Shown here: piece by piece, positions 37,015-44,786 of the stretch
Numbering within the stretch: position 1 is the first letter of the stretch
Layout: each line of letters opens with the position of its first letter
DNA from: Azoarcus sp.
GTDB lineage: Bacteria > Pseudomonadota > Gammaproteobacteria > Burkholderiales > Rhodocyclaceae
Length of the DNA: 64,000 nucleotides
Direction of reading: 5' to 3'
NCBI GenBank assembly: GCA_030656215.1
Contig: JAUSOD010000051.1
Span: 35,428-99,427, forward strand
Notes under the pieces: generated by a model
Seen by the model: the letters and a program-made list of their open reading frames with translations, nothing else
Database searches by the model: none
Told to the model about the DNA's origin: nothing
Program-made: the position numbers and the translations under genes

Positions 37015-37962
37015 CTACGGGGTCCGATCCTGCGCGCCAGCCTGTAGCAGGAGGCTCTGGCGCTCGATGAACTCCTGCATCGAGTCCACGCCGCGCAGTT
37101 GCAGTATCGTCGAGCGCACCGCCGCTTCGAGCAGAACGGCGAGGTTGCGGCCGGCGGCAACCGGCAGGGTGACGCGTGGAATGCCGACGCCAAGGATGTC
37201 CTGCTGCTCGCGTTGCAAGGGAAGTCGCGTCGGGTCGTCCTGGCCGGGCTGGCGGCGCTCGAGGTGGCAGATCAGGCGCAGACGCATTTTGCGCCGACAC
37301 GCGGTCTCGCCAAAGATGGTGCGTATGTTGAGGATGCCCAGCCCGCGCACCTCGATGAAGTCCTGCAGCAGTTCGGGGCAGCGGCCTTCGAGTACCGTCG
37401 GTGCGATGCGCGAGAATTCGGTGATGTCGTCGGCCACCAGGCCGTGGCCGCGCGAGATCAGTTCCAGTGCGAGTTCGGACTTGCCGGCGCCCGAGTTGCC
37501 GGTGATGAACACGCCCAGCCCGAGCACATCCATGAATACGCCGTGGAGGGACATCTTCTCGGCGAGCTCGCGGGACAGGTAGAGCCGCAACTGGTCGATC
37601 ACGCCGGCCGAGGGCTGCGGGGTAGAAAACAGGGTAACGTTATGCGCCTCACACACGCCAAGCACGATGTTCGGCGCATCGCAGCCGTCGGCGACGATGA
37701 TGGCCGGAGGCCGTGCAGACAGGATGCCGTTGAGATGGTGCGCGACCTTGTCGCGCGACTGGCGTTGCGCCCAGGCGAGCTCGGCGGCGCCAAGAATCTG
37801 CAGCCGGGTGGGGTGTATCAGGTTCAGGTGGCCGATGAGGTCAGCCGGCCAGATACGCTCTTCCGCAACTGCAAGGACGCCGTCCAGGCTGCCGCTGACG
37901 TGGGTCAGCTGCAGTCGTGTGCGGTTGTCCTCATACAGCTTCGCGACGCTCGTTTGCCGCAT
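37015..37962 (-). CDS. hprK: HPr kinase/phosphorylase
   Basis: A 315-residue bifunctional enzyme that phosphorylates and dephosphorylates a serine in HPr or an NPr-like phosphocarrier. Start ATG 37962 (MRQTSVAKLYEDNRTRL). Motifs: Walker A 'FITGNSGAGKSELALEL', 'GHGLVADDITEF', and the family signature 'FIEVRGLGILNIRTIFGE'. A long frame extends upstream in frame but shows no similarity. Its first 32 bases overlap the end of ptsN. In betaproteobacteria HprK accompanies the PTS-Ntr group and links carbon/nitrogen state to regulation rather than sugar transport. Confidence 0.95.
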   Translation of the reverse strand: MRQTSVAKLYEDNRTRLQLTHVSGSLDGVLAVAEERIWPADLIGHLNLIHPTRLQILGAAELAWAQRQSRDKVAHHLNGILSARPPAIIVADGCDAPNIVLGVCEAHNVTLFSTPQPSAGVIDQLRLYLSRELAEKMSLHGVFMDVLGLGVFITGNSGAGKSELALELISRGHGLVADDITEFSRIAPTVLEGRCPELLQDFIEVRGLGILNIRTIFGETACRRKMRLRLICHLERRQPGQDDPTRLPLQREQQDILGVGIPRVTLPVAAGRNLAVLLEAAVRSTILQLRGVDSMQEFIERQSLLLQAGAQDRTP

Positions 37963-38416
37963 CGGTTCCCCAGTGGGTGAACAGGGTGTGCAGCGCGGCG
38001 GCATCCGGTGCGTTGAGCAGTTGCTCGCGGAAGCTGCGGTCACTGAACATCTGCGCCAGTTCCGACAGCAACTGCAGGTGTGTTTCGTTGGCCTGTTCCG
38101 GCACCAGCAGCACGAACAGCAGGTTGACCGGGCGGCCGTCTGGGGCATCGAACTGCACGGGTGCAGACAGACGCATGAAGGCGCCTGCAGCCTCCTTCAG
38201 GCCCTTGATGCGGCCATGCGGGATGGCGATGCCCTGTCCGAGACCGGTTGAGCCGAGGCGCTCGCGGGCAAACAGGCTGTCGAACACCATGCTGCGGGCG
38301 ACGCCCTGATTGTTCTCGAACAACAGACCGGCCTGCTCGAACACGCGTTTCTTGCTGCTGGCGTCGAGGTCGGCAACCACGTTCGAAAGTGGCAGGAGTT
38401 GGGCAATGAGGCTCAT
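37931..38416 (-). CDS. ptsN: PTS IIA-like nitrogen-regulatory protein PtsN
   Basis: A 161-residue EIIA-Ntr. The phosphorylatable His is in 'GQGIAIPHGRIKGL' (about residue 66). The N-terminal 'IAQLLPLSNVVADLDASSKKRVFEQAG' and 'LFVLLVPEQANETHLQLLSELAQMF' are standard. It is phosphorylated through the PTS-Ntr chain and regulates potassium transport, sigma-54-linked nitrogen genes and other processes. It overlaps hprK by 32 bases and lies 137 bases after hpf. Confidence 0.95.
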   Translation of the reverse strand: MSLIAQLLPLSNVVADLDASSKKRVFEQAGLLFENNQGVARSMVFDSLFARERLGSTGLGQGIAIPHGRIKGLKEAAGAFMRLSAPVQFDAPDGRPVNLLFVLLVPEQANETHLQLLSELAQMFSDRSFREQLLNAPDAAALHTLFTHWGTDAANERREAV

Positions 38417-38513
38417 GCGCTTTTGGGGCTCGCACTGTGCTGCCGGAGCAGCGACAACGCTGGAGGGTCTGATAGGCCCGGGTACAGCCGGACCGCGTTG
38501 TTCAACCGCGCGG

Positions 38514-38519
38514 ATTATA
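38514..38519 (-). promoter_or_regulatory. perfect TATAAT -10 candidate upstream of ptsN-hprK
   Basis: The minus strand reads TATAAT here, 98 bases before the ptsN start, in the only sizeable gap of the thiL-to-hprK gene run. No good -35 matches at 16-18 bases, so the promoter call is weak. Confidence 0.3.
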
Positions 38520-38553
38520 ACTGCACCCTAGACCGAAAGGCCTAATGAAAAAA

Positions 38554-38880
38554 TCACGCTTCGTCGGGTATTTGGTGCTTGTGCGATTCGTGGTGATGGT
38601 CGTTGCTTTTCTGCTTGTACTTGATGATCTGACGATCGAGCTTGTCGGTCATCGCGTCGATGGCGGCGTAAAGGTCGGCGTCGGTGGTTTCGACATGGAT
38701 GTCCTTACCTCGCACATGGACCGTGACTTCGGCCTTCTGGTCCAGCTTCTCGACAGAAAGAATCACGCTCACGCTGGTAACGTTGTCGAAGTGACGAATC
38801 ACCCGGTCAAGTTTTGCCGAGACGTAGTCGCGGATGGCTGGGGTCACTTCGACGTGGTGTCCGGTGATATTGAGATTCAT
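38554..38880 (-). CDS. hpf: ribosome hibernation promoting factor (short HPF)
   Basis: A 108-residue ribosome-associated factor of the RaiA/HPF family that inactivates ribosomes in stationary phase. 'MNLNITGHHVEVTPAIRDYVSAKLDRVIRHFDNVTSVSVILS' and 'VHVRGKDIHVETTDADLYAAIDAMTDKLDRQIIKYK' match HPF; the short C-terminus rules out long HPF with dimerisation domain. It follows rpoN by 17 bases, the usual rpoN-hpf order. Confidence 0.96.
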   Translation of the reverse strand: MNLNITGHHVEVTPAIRDYVSAKLDRVIRHFDNVTSVSVILSVEKLDQKAEVTVHVRGKDIHVETTDADLYAAIDAMTDKLDRQIIKYKQKSNDHHHESHKHQIPDEA

Positions 38881-38897
38881 GGCAACTCCTCTTGTTT

Positions 38898-40352
38898 TCA
38901 GATCGTTTTGCGCAGGCTGACCGGCGGGATATTGAGCGATTCGCGATATTTGGCGATAGTGCGCCTCGCGACCACGATACCCTGCTGGCCCAACAGATCG
39001 GCAATCTTGGCGTCGGACAGGGGTTTTTTCCTGTCTTCGGCATCGATCAACTGGCGAATCAGCGCGCGAATCGCCGTTGATGAAGCCGCTCCACCGGTAT
39101 CGGTGGCAACGTGACTGCCGAAAAAATACTTGAGTTCGAATACGCCGCGCGGGGTGGCCATGTACTTCTGGGTGGTCACGCGAGACACGGTGGATTCATG
39201 CAGTTCAAGCTGGTCTGCAATCTCCCGGAGGGTCAGTGGTCGCATTGCCACCTCGCCATGATCGAAGAACTGCCGTTGCTGGTCAACGATGGCCTGGGAG
39301 ACGCGCAGGATGGTGTCAAAGCGCTGCTGAACATTCTTGATCAGCCAGCGCGCTTCCTGTAGCTGGCCAGTCAGCCCGCCGCCCTGACCGCGGTTCTGCT
39401 GCAGCAGGCTGGCGTAGAGCTGGTTGATGCGCAGCCGTGGCATGGCCTCGGCATTGAGCGACACCGTCCACCGGTTGCGGATCTTGCGCACCACCACGTC
39501 GGGTAGCACGTAGCGGGTTTCCTCGCTCGAGTGCTGTGAGCCGGGATGGGGGTCGAGGCGGCAGATCAGGGCGTGGGCGGCGCGCAGGGCGTCGTCGTCG
39601 CAGTCGGTGAGGCGCTTGAGCTTGGCGAAGTTGCGTTCGGCGAGCAGTTCGAGATATTGCTCGACGATGACCAGTGCGAGATCCCGGCAGGGGGAAGGGG
39701 GCATCGCACGGACCTGCAGCCCGAGGCACTCTTGCGGTGTGCGCGCGCCGATGCCGGCCGGTTCAAGTTGCTGGACATGGCGCAGGGCGATGGCGAGATC
39801 GTCGAGGTCGATGTCGAGTTCGGGCGGAAGCAGCTCGAGCAGGTCTTCGAGCGCCTGGTGCAGGTAGCCGTCGTCGTCCAGCGCCTCGATGATGAAGCGC
39901 ACCAGCAAACGGTCCCGATCGGACAGGGGCGATAGCGCAACCTGTTGGTCGAGGTAGTCGCGCAAGGAGGTGCCGGCCGCCTGAAACTCCTGAAAGTCGG
40001 AGTCCTCATCGTCGTCCCCCTTGCTGCTGGCGCCACTGCCGGTGCCGGACCAGTCCATGCCCTCATCGAAATCGGCTGATTCGTTCTCGGTGCGGGTTTC
40101 GGTTTCGGCTGCTTTTTCGCCACTTTCAGCCGGGGTGTCGGTGGCTGCCGATGCGGGGGTCGTACCGAGTGCAGCCGGCGCAAAGTCGCTGCCGTCACCG
40201 TCCTCGCGCTCGAGCATCGGGTTTTCCAGCAGGAAGCGTTCGATCTCCTGGTTCAGCTCGAGCGTCGACAGTTGCAGCAACTTGATCGATTGCTGCAACT
40301 GGGGCGTGAGCGTCAGGTGCTGGGAAAGCTTGAGCTGAAGTGTGGGTTTCAT
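38898..40352 (-). CDS. rpoN: RNA polymerase sigma-54 factor
   Basis: A 484-residue sigma-54 subunit that needs AAA+ activators to open promoters. The N-terminal Gln/Leu-rich region I ('LQLKLSQHLTLTPQLQQSIKLLQLS', about residues 4-28) binds activators and the -12 element; an acidic region II follows. The C-terminal helix-turn-helix and RpoN box are present, the latter as 'VARRTIAKYRESLNIP' (near residues 461-476). It is situated between lptB and hpf, the standard order lptB-rpoN-hpf-ptsN. Confidence 0.97.
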   Translation of the reverse strand: MKPTLQLKLSQHLTLTPQLQQSIKLLQLSTLELNQEIERFLLENPMLEREDGDGSDFAPAALGTTPASAATDTPAESGEKAAETETRTENESADFDEGMDWSGTGSGASSKGDDDEDSDFQEFQAAGTSLRDYLDQQVALSPLSDRDRLLVRFIIEALDDDGYLHQALEDLLELLPPELDIDLDDLAIALRHVQQLEPAGIGARTPQECLGLQVRAMPPSPCRDLALVIVEQYLELLAERNFAKLKRLTDCDDDALRAAHALICRLDPHPGSQHSSEETRYVLPDVVVRKIRNRWTVSLNAEAMPRLRINQLYASLLQQNRGQGGGLTGQLQEARWLIKNVQQRFDTILRVSQAIVDQQRQFFDHGEVAMRPLTLREIADQLELHESTVSRVTTQKYMATPRGVFELKYFFGSHVATDTGGAASSTAIRALIRQLIDAEDRKKPLSDAKIADLLGQQGIVVARRTIAKYRESLNIPPVSLRKTI

Positions 40353-40379
40353 TGTGCCGGAATGGATCGTGGGCCAGGC

Positions 40380-41102
40380 TCAGAGCCGGAAATGCTCGCC
40401 GAGGTACACCCGACGGACTTGCTCGTTGGCGATGATGTCTCGCGGCTCGCCGCTGGCAAGTACCCTGCCCTCGGTGATGATGGTGGCGCGGTCGCAGATG
40501 CCCAGTGTCTCTCGTACGTTATGGTCGGTGATCAGGACGCCGATATTGCGTTCCTTGAGGAAACGGATGATCTTCTGGATGTCGATGACGGCAATCGGAT
40601 CGACGCCGGCAAAGGGCTCGTCGAGCAGGATCAGGCGCGGGTCGGTGGCCAGCGCACGGGCGATCTCGCAGCGTCTGCGCTCGCCCCCGGAGAGCGAAAT
40701 GGCGGTGTTGTCGCGCAGGTGGGCGATGCCGAGCTCTTCGAGCAATTGTTCGAGACGGGCGTCAATTTTTTCACCATCGAGGCCCTGCAACTCAAGTACC
40801 GCGCGAATGTTCTCGGCCACCGTGAGCTTGCGAAAGACGCTCATCTCCTGCGGCAGATAGGACAGACCGAGGCGGGCGCGGGCATGGATCGGCAGGTGGG
40901 TGAGGGCGGTGCTGTCGAGCGTGATCTCGCCGCCATCGGCCCTCACCAGACCGACGATCATGTAAAAACAGGTGGTCTTGCCCGCACCATTGGGGCCGAG
41001 CAAGCCGACGACTTCGCCCGAGCCGACCTCGAACGACACGTCGTGCACCACGGTGCGTGTTTTGTAACGCTTTTGCAGGCCGGTGACCTTAAGCAGACTC
41101 AT
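40380..41102 (-). CDS. lptB: LPS export ABC transporter ATP-binding protein LptB
   Basis: A 240-residue ATPase powering lipopolysaccharide extraction from the inner membrane with LptFG and LptC. Walker A '[20 protein letters not shown]', signature '[16 protein letters not shown]', Walker B '[16 protein letters not shown]'. It overlaps the recX stop by 14 bases upstream and rpoN follows 27 bases later. The usual kdsC-lptC-lptA genes do not lie upstream; instead recA-recX do. Confidence 0.97.
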   Translation of the reverse strand: MSLLKVTGLQKRYKTRTVVHDVSFEVGSGEVVGLLGPNGAGKTTCFYMIVGLVRADGGEITLDSTALTHLPIHARARLGLSYLPQEMSVFRKLTVAENIRAVLELQGLDGEKIDARLEQLLEELGIAHLRDNTAISLSGGERRRCEIARALATDPRLILLDEPFAGVDPIAVIDIQKIIRFLKERNIGVLITDHNVRETLGICDRATIITEGRVLASGEPRDIIANEQVRRVYLGEHFRL

Positions 41103-41538
41103 CGGGATTTTCTTTCAGCAGTTTGCAGATCACGTCGGTGGCAAAGCCACGGGTTTGCAGGAAGCGTGCCTGACGTGCCCATTCGCGGCTGTCGGCAGGC
41201 TGAGTCCGGAATCTAGACTGCCACACCGCGCGGGCGCGGTCGAGTTCGGATTCCACACATTCGTTCGCGATGGTCTCGTTGATCAGGGTCTTGTCCACGC
41301 CACGCCGCATAAGCTCGCTGCGCAGCCGGGTACCGCCAAACCGCGCGGCCTTGCTGCGCACCCAGGCCTCGGCAAAGCGGGTGTCGGACTGAAGCTCGAG
41401 CTCGCCCATGCGTGCCAGCACGGCCTCGATTTCCTCGGCGCTGCCATAAGCGGACAGCTTGCGTGCCAGTTCCGCACGCGAGTGATCGCGGCGGGCAAGA
41501 TGGCGCAGAGCGCGCTCGCGCAGGGTCAGCTCGCCCAT
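41089..41538 (-). CDS. recX: RecX regulatory protein
   Basis: A 149-residue protein that binds and inhibits RecA filaments. The N-terminal '[27 protein letters not shown]' and '[27 protein letters not shown]' helical repeats are typical. The final residues (around '[18 protein letters not shown]') complete the third repeat. It is 29 bases after the recA stop and overlaps lptB by 14 bases at its 3' end. Confidence 0.93.
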   Translation of the reverse strand: MGELTLRERALRHLARRDHSRAELARKLSAYGSAEEIEAVLARMGELELQSDTRFAEAWVRSKAARFGGTRLRSELMRRGVDKTLINETIANECVESELDRARAVWQSRFRTQPADSREWARQARFLQTRGFATDVICKLLKENPDESA

Positions 41539-41567
41539 CCTGTCCGCCTGGGATGCGCTGACTCGCC

Positions 41568-42605
41568 TCAGGCCTCGGACGCGACTGGCGCCTTGGCGGC
41601 AATCACCGCCATATCGCCAAGCCCGACTGCGGCACGGACCTTGTTTTCGATTTCCCGCGCGAGCGCGGGGTTGGCGCGCAGGAATTCACGCGAGTTGTCC
41701 TTGCCCTGGCCGATCTTGTCGCCCTGGTACGCATACCACGCACCGGACTTGTCGACGATCTTGTGGGTCACGCCCAGGTCGATGATCTCGCCCTCGCGGG
41801 AGATGCCTTCTCCGTAGAGGATGTCGAAGTGGGCCTCCTTGAACGGCGGGGCGACCTTGTTCTTGACCACCTTGACCCGGGTTTCGGAGCCGACCACCTC
41901 GTCGCCCTTCTTGATCGCGCCGGTACGGCGGATGTCGAGCCGTACCGAGGCGTAGAACTTGAGTGCATTGCCGCCGGTGGTGGTTTCCGGACTGCCGAAC
42001 ATCACCCCGATCTTCATCCGGATCTGGTTGATGAAGATCACCAGGGTGTTGGTGCGCTTGATGTTGGCGGTGAGTTTGCGCAGCGCCTGCGACATCAGCC
42101 GGGCCTGCAGGCCGGGTAGCTGGTCGCCCATCTCGCCTTCGATTTCGGCCTTGGGCGTAAGCGCGGCGACCGAGTCGATCACCACGATATCGACGCCGCC
42201 CGAGCGCACCAGCATGTCGGAGATTTCGAGGGCCTGTTCGCCGGTGTCCGGCTGGGAGATCAGCAGGTCTTCGATGTTGACCCCGAGTTTTTCGGCGTAG
42301 CCGACGTCGAGCGCATGCTCGGCGTCGATGAAGGCTGCGGTGCCGCCCATCTTTTGCATTTCGGCGATGACCTGAAGGGTCAGCGTGGTCTTGCCGGACG
42401 ACTCGGGACCGTAGATCTCGACCACCCGACCGCGCGGCAGGCCACCGAGGCCAAGCGCAATATCCAGCCCCAACGAGCCGGTGGAAACGGTCTGGATGTC
42501 GCGTTCGATGCTGCCGTCGCCCATCCGCATGATCGAGCCCTTGCCGAACTGCTTCTCGATTTGCGAGAGCGCAGCGGCGAGTGCCTTGGCCTTGTTGTCG
42601 TCCAT
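41568..42605 (-). CDS. recA: recombinase RecA
   Basis: A 345-residue ATP-dependent strand-exchange protein and SOS coprotease. Start ATG 42605 ([30 protein letters not shown]). Walker A '[13 protein letters not shown]', Walker B '[20 protein letters not shown]', loop L2 region '[26 protein letters not shown]'. No canonical LexA box is visible in the 28 bases before it. With pncC upstream and recX downstream it is in a multigene run. Confidence 0.98.
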   Translation of the reverse strand: MDDNKAKALAAALSQIEKQFGKGSIMRMGDGSIERDIQTVSTGSLGLDIALGLGGLPRGRVVEIYGPESSGKTTLTLQVIAEMQKMGGTAAFIDAEHALDVGYAEKLGVNIEDLLISQPDTGEQALEISDMLVRSGGVDIVVIDSVAALTPKAEIEGEMGDQLPGLQARLMSQALRKLTANIKRTNTLVIFINQIRMKIGVMFGSPETTTGGNALKFYASVRLDIRRTGAIKKGDEVVGSETRVKVVKNKVAPPFKEAHFDILYGEGISREGEIIDLGVTHKIVDKSGAWYAYQGDKIGQGKDNSREFLRANPALAREIENKVRAAVGLGDMAVIAAKAPVASEA

Positions 42606-42633
42606 GAGTCGTCCTTCCTGAGTGAGATGCGAA

Positions 42634-43152
42634 TTATGGCACAGAGCTTGCTGAGATGCTGCCGCCGGCATCACTCAGACGGATCACCTGTTCCAGCGCG
42701 GCAACGACTGTTTGTCGCCGTACGGACTCGCGGTCGCCGCCGAAGTGCAGCGTGGTGGTGGTTACGTCGCCGGCGCGCAGGCCCCAGCCGACACAGACTG
42801 TTCCGACCGGTTTGTCCGCGCTGCCCCCGCCCGGTCCGGCCACGCCAGATACGGCTACCACGATCTGAGCAGTGCTGTGGGCCAGTGCCCCGCGCACCAT
42901 TTCCGCAACCGCCTGCTCGCTGACTGCACCCCGAGTGGCGAGGGTCTGCTCAGCCACCCCCAGCAGGTCGATCTTGGCGGCGTTGGAGTAGGTGACAAAG
43001 CCGCGGTCGAACCAGTTCGAGCTGCCGGCGGTTGCAGTCACCACTTCGGCAATCCAGCCGCCGGTGCAGGATTCGGCGGTGCCCAGCATCCAGCCCCGCT
43101 GTTCGAGCGCCGTGCCCACCCGACGTGATAGTTGTTCGAGTTCGATGTCCAT
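42634..43152 (-). CDS. pncC: nicotinamide-nucleotide amidohydrolase (CinA family, PncC)
   Basis: A 172-residue deamidase that turns nicotinamide mononucleotide to nicotinate mononucleotide in the NAD salvage cycle. Start at 43152 ([20 protein letters not shown]). Family motifs: '[18 protein letters not shown]' (catalytic Ser in ESCTGG), '[16 protein letters not shown]', and '[20 protein letters not shown]'. It contains only the C-terminal CinA domain. Adjacent to recA, as in many proteobacteria. Confidence 0.93.
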   Translation of the reverse strand: MDIELEQLSRRVGTALEQRGWMLGTAESCTGGWIAEVVTATAGSSNWFDRGFVTYSNAAKIDLLGVAEQTLATRGAVSEQAVAEMVRGALAHSTAQIVVAVSGVAGPGGGSADKPVGTVCVGWGLRAGDVTTTTLHFGGDRESVRRQTVVAALEQVIRLSDAGGSISASSVP

Positions 43153-43154
43153 GC

Positions 43155-43646
43155 TCAGGCTCCAAAAAGGCTGACCAACACAGCCAGCGCCAGCAGCGTG
43201 TAGCCCGCGGCAAGCAGGTCGTCGAGCATCACGCCGAAGCCGCCTTTCACCCGGCTGTCTGCCCAGCGGATCGGCTGCGGCTTGGTAATGTCGAACAGGC
43301 GGAACAAGGCCACCGCCACCGCCTGCCATGCCAAGGTGGCTGGGGTGAATGCCAGAATGAGCCACATGGCCACCATTTCGTCCCACACGATCGCGCCATG
43401 GTCGGAGGCGCCGAGCGCGCGCCCGGTGCGCTCGGCGGCGAGAATGCCGGCGATGAACAGTGCCGCCAGCAGCGCAAGGAAGACCCCCTCGGACAGGGGC
43501 GTCCGGATCAGGGGGTAGAGTAACCAGGCGAGCAGGGTGCCTGCCGTTCCCGGGGCCTTGGGCGACAGGCCGGAGCCGAAGCCGAGCGAGATGAAGTGCG
43601 CGGGATGGCTTAGCAGCAGGCGGGCGGTGGGGCGGGTATCAGGCAA
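43155..43646 (-). CDS. pgpA: phosphatidylglycerophosphatase A
   Basis: A 163-residue inner-membrane phosphatase making phosphatidylglycerol from its phosphate. Motifs: 'LGFGSGLSPKAPGTAGTL', 'HGAIVWDEMVAMWL', and 'ITKPQPIRWADSRVKGGFGVMLDDLLAA' with the acidic residues of the family. Membrane segments at roughly residues 30-50, 55-70, 90-110 and the C-terminus. Its first 8 bases overlap the end of thiL and pncC follows after 2 bases. Confidence 0.95.
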   Translation of the reverse strand: MPDTRPTARLLLSHPAHFISLGFGSGLSPKAPGTAGTLLAWLLYPLIRTPLSEGVFLALLAALFIAGILAAERTGRALGASDHGAIVWDEMVAMWLILAFTPATLAWQAVAVALFRLFDITKPQPIRWADSRVKGGFGVMLDDLLAAGYTLLALAVLVSLFGA

Positions 43647-44598
43647 AGTGGTCGTATCCGGAAATAAGAGGGGGCAGGAGGCGCCCGTCAGCCTCGCGCA
43701 ATAGCAACTGTCGGTGATCGGCTGTGAGGAGGCCGATGCGGGTCAGTGGCAGATCGAGCTTGCGCGAGTGCTGCAACAGTGTGTCGCGGTGATCGGGGGG
43801 AGCGGAAAACAGCAGTTCGTAATCATCTCCGCCACCGAGCAGGCAGCGTCGCGCCAGTGTTTCGTCCGCGCCGGTGATGAGCAGTTCGGCCAGGGGCAGG
43901 GCCGGGAGGTCGATGACGGCACCACAGCCGGAGCGCTCGAGGAGGTGGCCGAGATCGCCGATCAGACCGTCCGACACATCCAGCATTGCGCTGGCGATGC
44001 CACGTAGCGCCAGCCCGAGTTCGACTCGGGGCACCGGGTGTTGCAGGGCATGGAGACAGCGTGCGAGTCCTTCCGGGTTGAGCGCGCACTTGTGCCGAAG
44101 TGCGTTCAGTCCGAGTGCCGCGAGTCCGGGCTGGCCGGAGACCCACAGATCGTCACCTGGCTGGCCGCCGGCACGGGTGATCGCCTCACCCACGGGTACT
44201 TCGCCAAGGATGGTGATGCTCAGGGTCAGTGGTCCGCGCGTGGTGTCGCCACCGACCAGATCGACACCGTAATGCGATGCACAGTCGAACAAACCGGCGG
44301 AAAAGGCGCTCAGCCAGTCGTCGTCCACGTCCGGAAGGGCGAGGCCGAGCACGGCCCAGCGTGGCGTAGCCCCCATCGCTGCAAGGTCGGAGAGGTTGAC
44401 TGCGAGCGTCTTCCAGCCCAGGTCGCGGGGGGCGGTGTCGGCGAAAAAGTGGGTGCCGGCCACGAGCAGGTCGGTCGATACGGCAAGCTGCATGCCTGGC
44501 TGCGGCCGCATCAGCGCAGCATCGTCACCCACGGTCAGGTCAGTATGCGCGGCTGGGCGGGTGAAGTGGCGACGAATCAGATCGAACTCTGAGGGCAT
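43639..44598 (-). CDS. thiL: thiamine-monophosphate kinase
   Basis: A 319-residue ATP-dependent kinase converting thiamine phosphate to the active pyrophosphate. Start chosen at ATG 44598 (MPSEFDLIRRHF), the usual family start; ATG 44622 is a possible alternative, neither with a strong ribosome site. Motifs: 'TVGDDAALMRP', 'VSTDLLVAGTHFFAD', 'LAVNLSDLAAMGATPRW', 'LVGGDTTRGPL' and 'AMLDVSDGLIGDLGHLL'. No TPP riboswitch is seen in front. First gene of the minus-strand run ending at hprK. Confidence 0.93.
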   Translation of the reverse strand: MPSEFDLIRRHFTRPAAHTDLTVGDDAALMRPQPGMQLAVSTDLLVAGTHFFADTAPRDLGWKTLAVNLSDLAAMGATPRWAVLGLALPDVDDDWLSAFSAGLFDCASHYGVDLVGGDTTRGPLTLSITILGEVPVGEAITRAGGQPGDDLWVSGQPGLAALGLNALRHKCALNPEGLARCLHALQHPVPRVELGLALRGIASAMLDVSDGLIGDLGHLLERSGCGAVIDLPALPLAELLITGADETLARRCLLGGGDDYELLFSAPPDHRDTLLQHSRKLDLPLTRIGLLTADHRQLLLREADGRLLPPLISGYDHFA

Positions 44599-44706
44599 GC
44601 GTGCGGGTGCTTTCGAAGACATGGGCTGGCGTGGGAGCTTACCGCACTGGACGATTCTGCGCTGCGCCCACCGGGACGATGGTCTGCCGCAGAGGTCGGG
44701 GATCAG

Positions 44707-44729
44707 TAACCATAGCATTTACATGGTTA
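44707..44729. promoter_or_regulatory. inverted repeat in the divergent thiL / GGDEF-EAL region
   Basis: TAACCAT-N9-ATGGTTA, a perfect 7-bp inverted repeat with AT-rich surroundings (TTTACA at 44718-44723 could serve as -35). It is placed 58 to 80 bases before the GGDEF-EAL start. Operator role is inferred; no known consensus matched. Confidence 0.35.
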
Positions 44730-44786
44730 ATGTTTCCCCAAAATGGGTAAGATGGCGGAAAATCGCTGAGTGGACGGGGAGCTGAG

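Noticed and set aside
42606..42660. LexA (SOS) box upstream of recA
   Set aside because: I looked for CTGT-N8-ACAG and found no match in or near the gap; a diverged box or an upstream promoter cannot be excluded.
44599..44786. TPP riboswitch upstream of thiL
   Set aside because: No conserved THI-element sequence is recognisable in the region.
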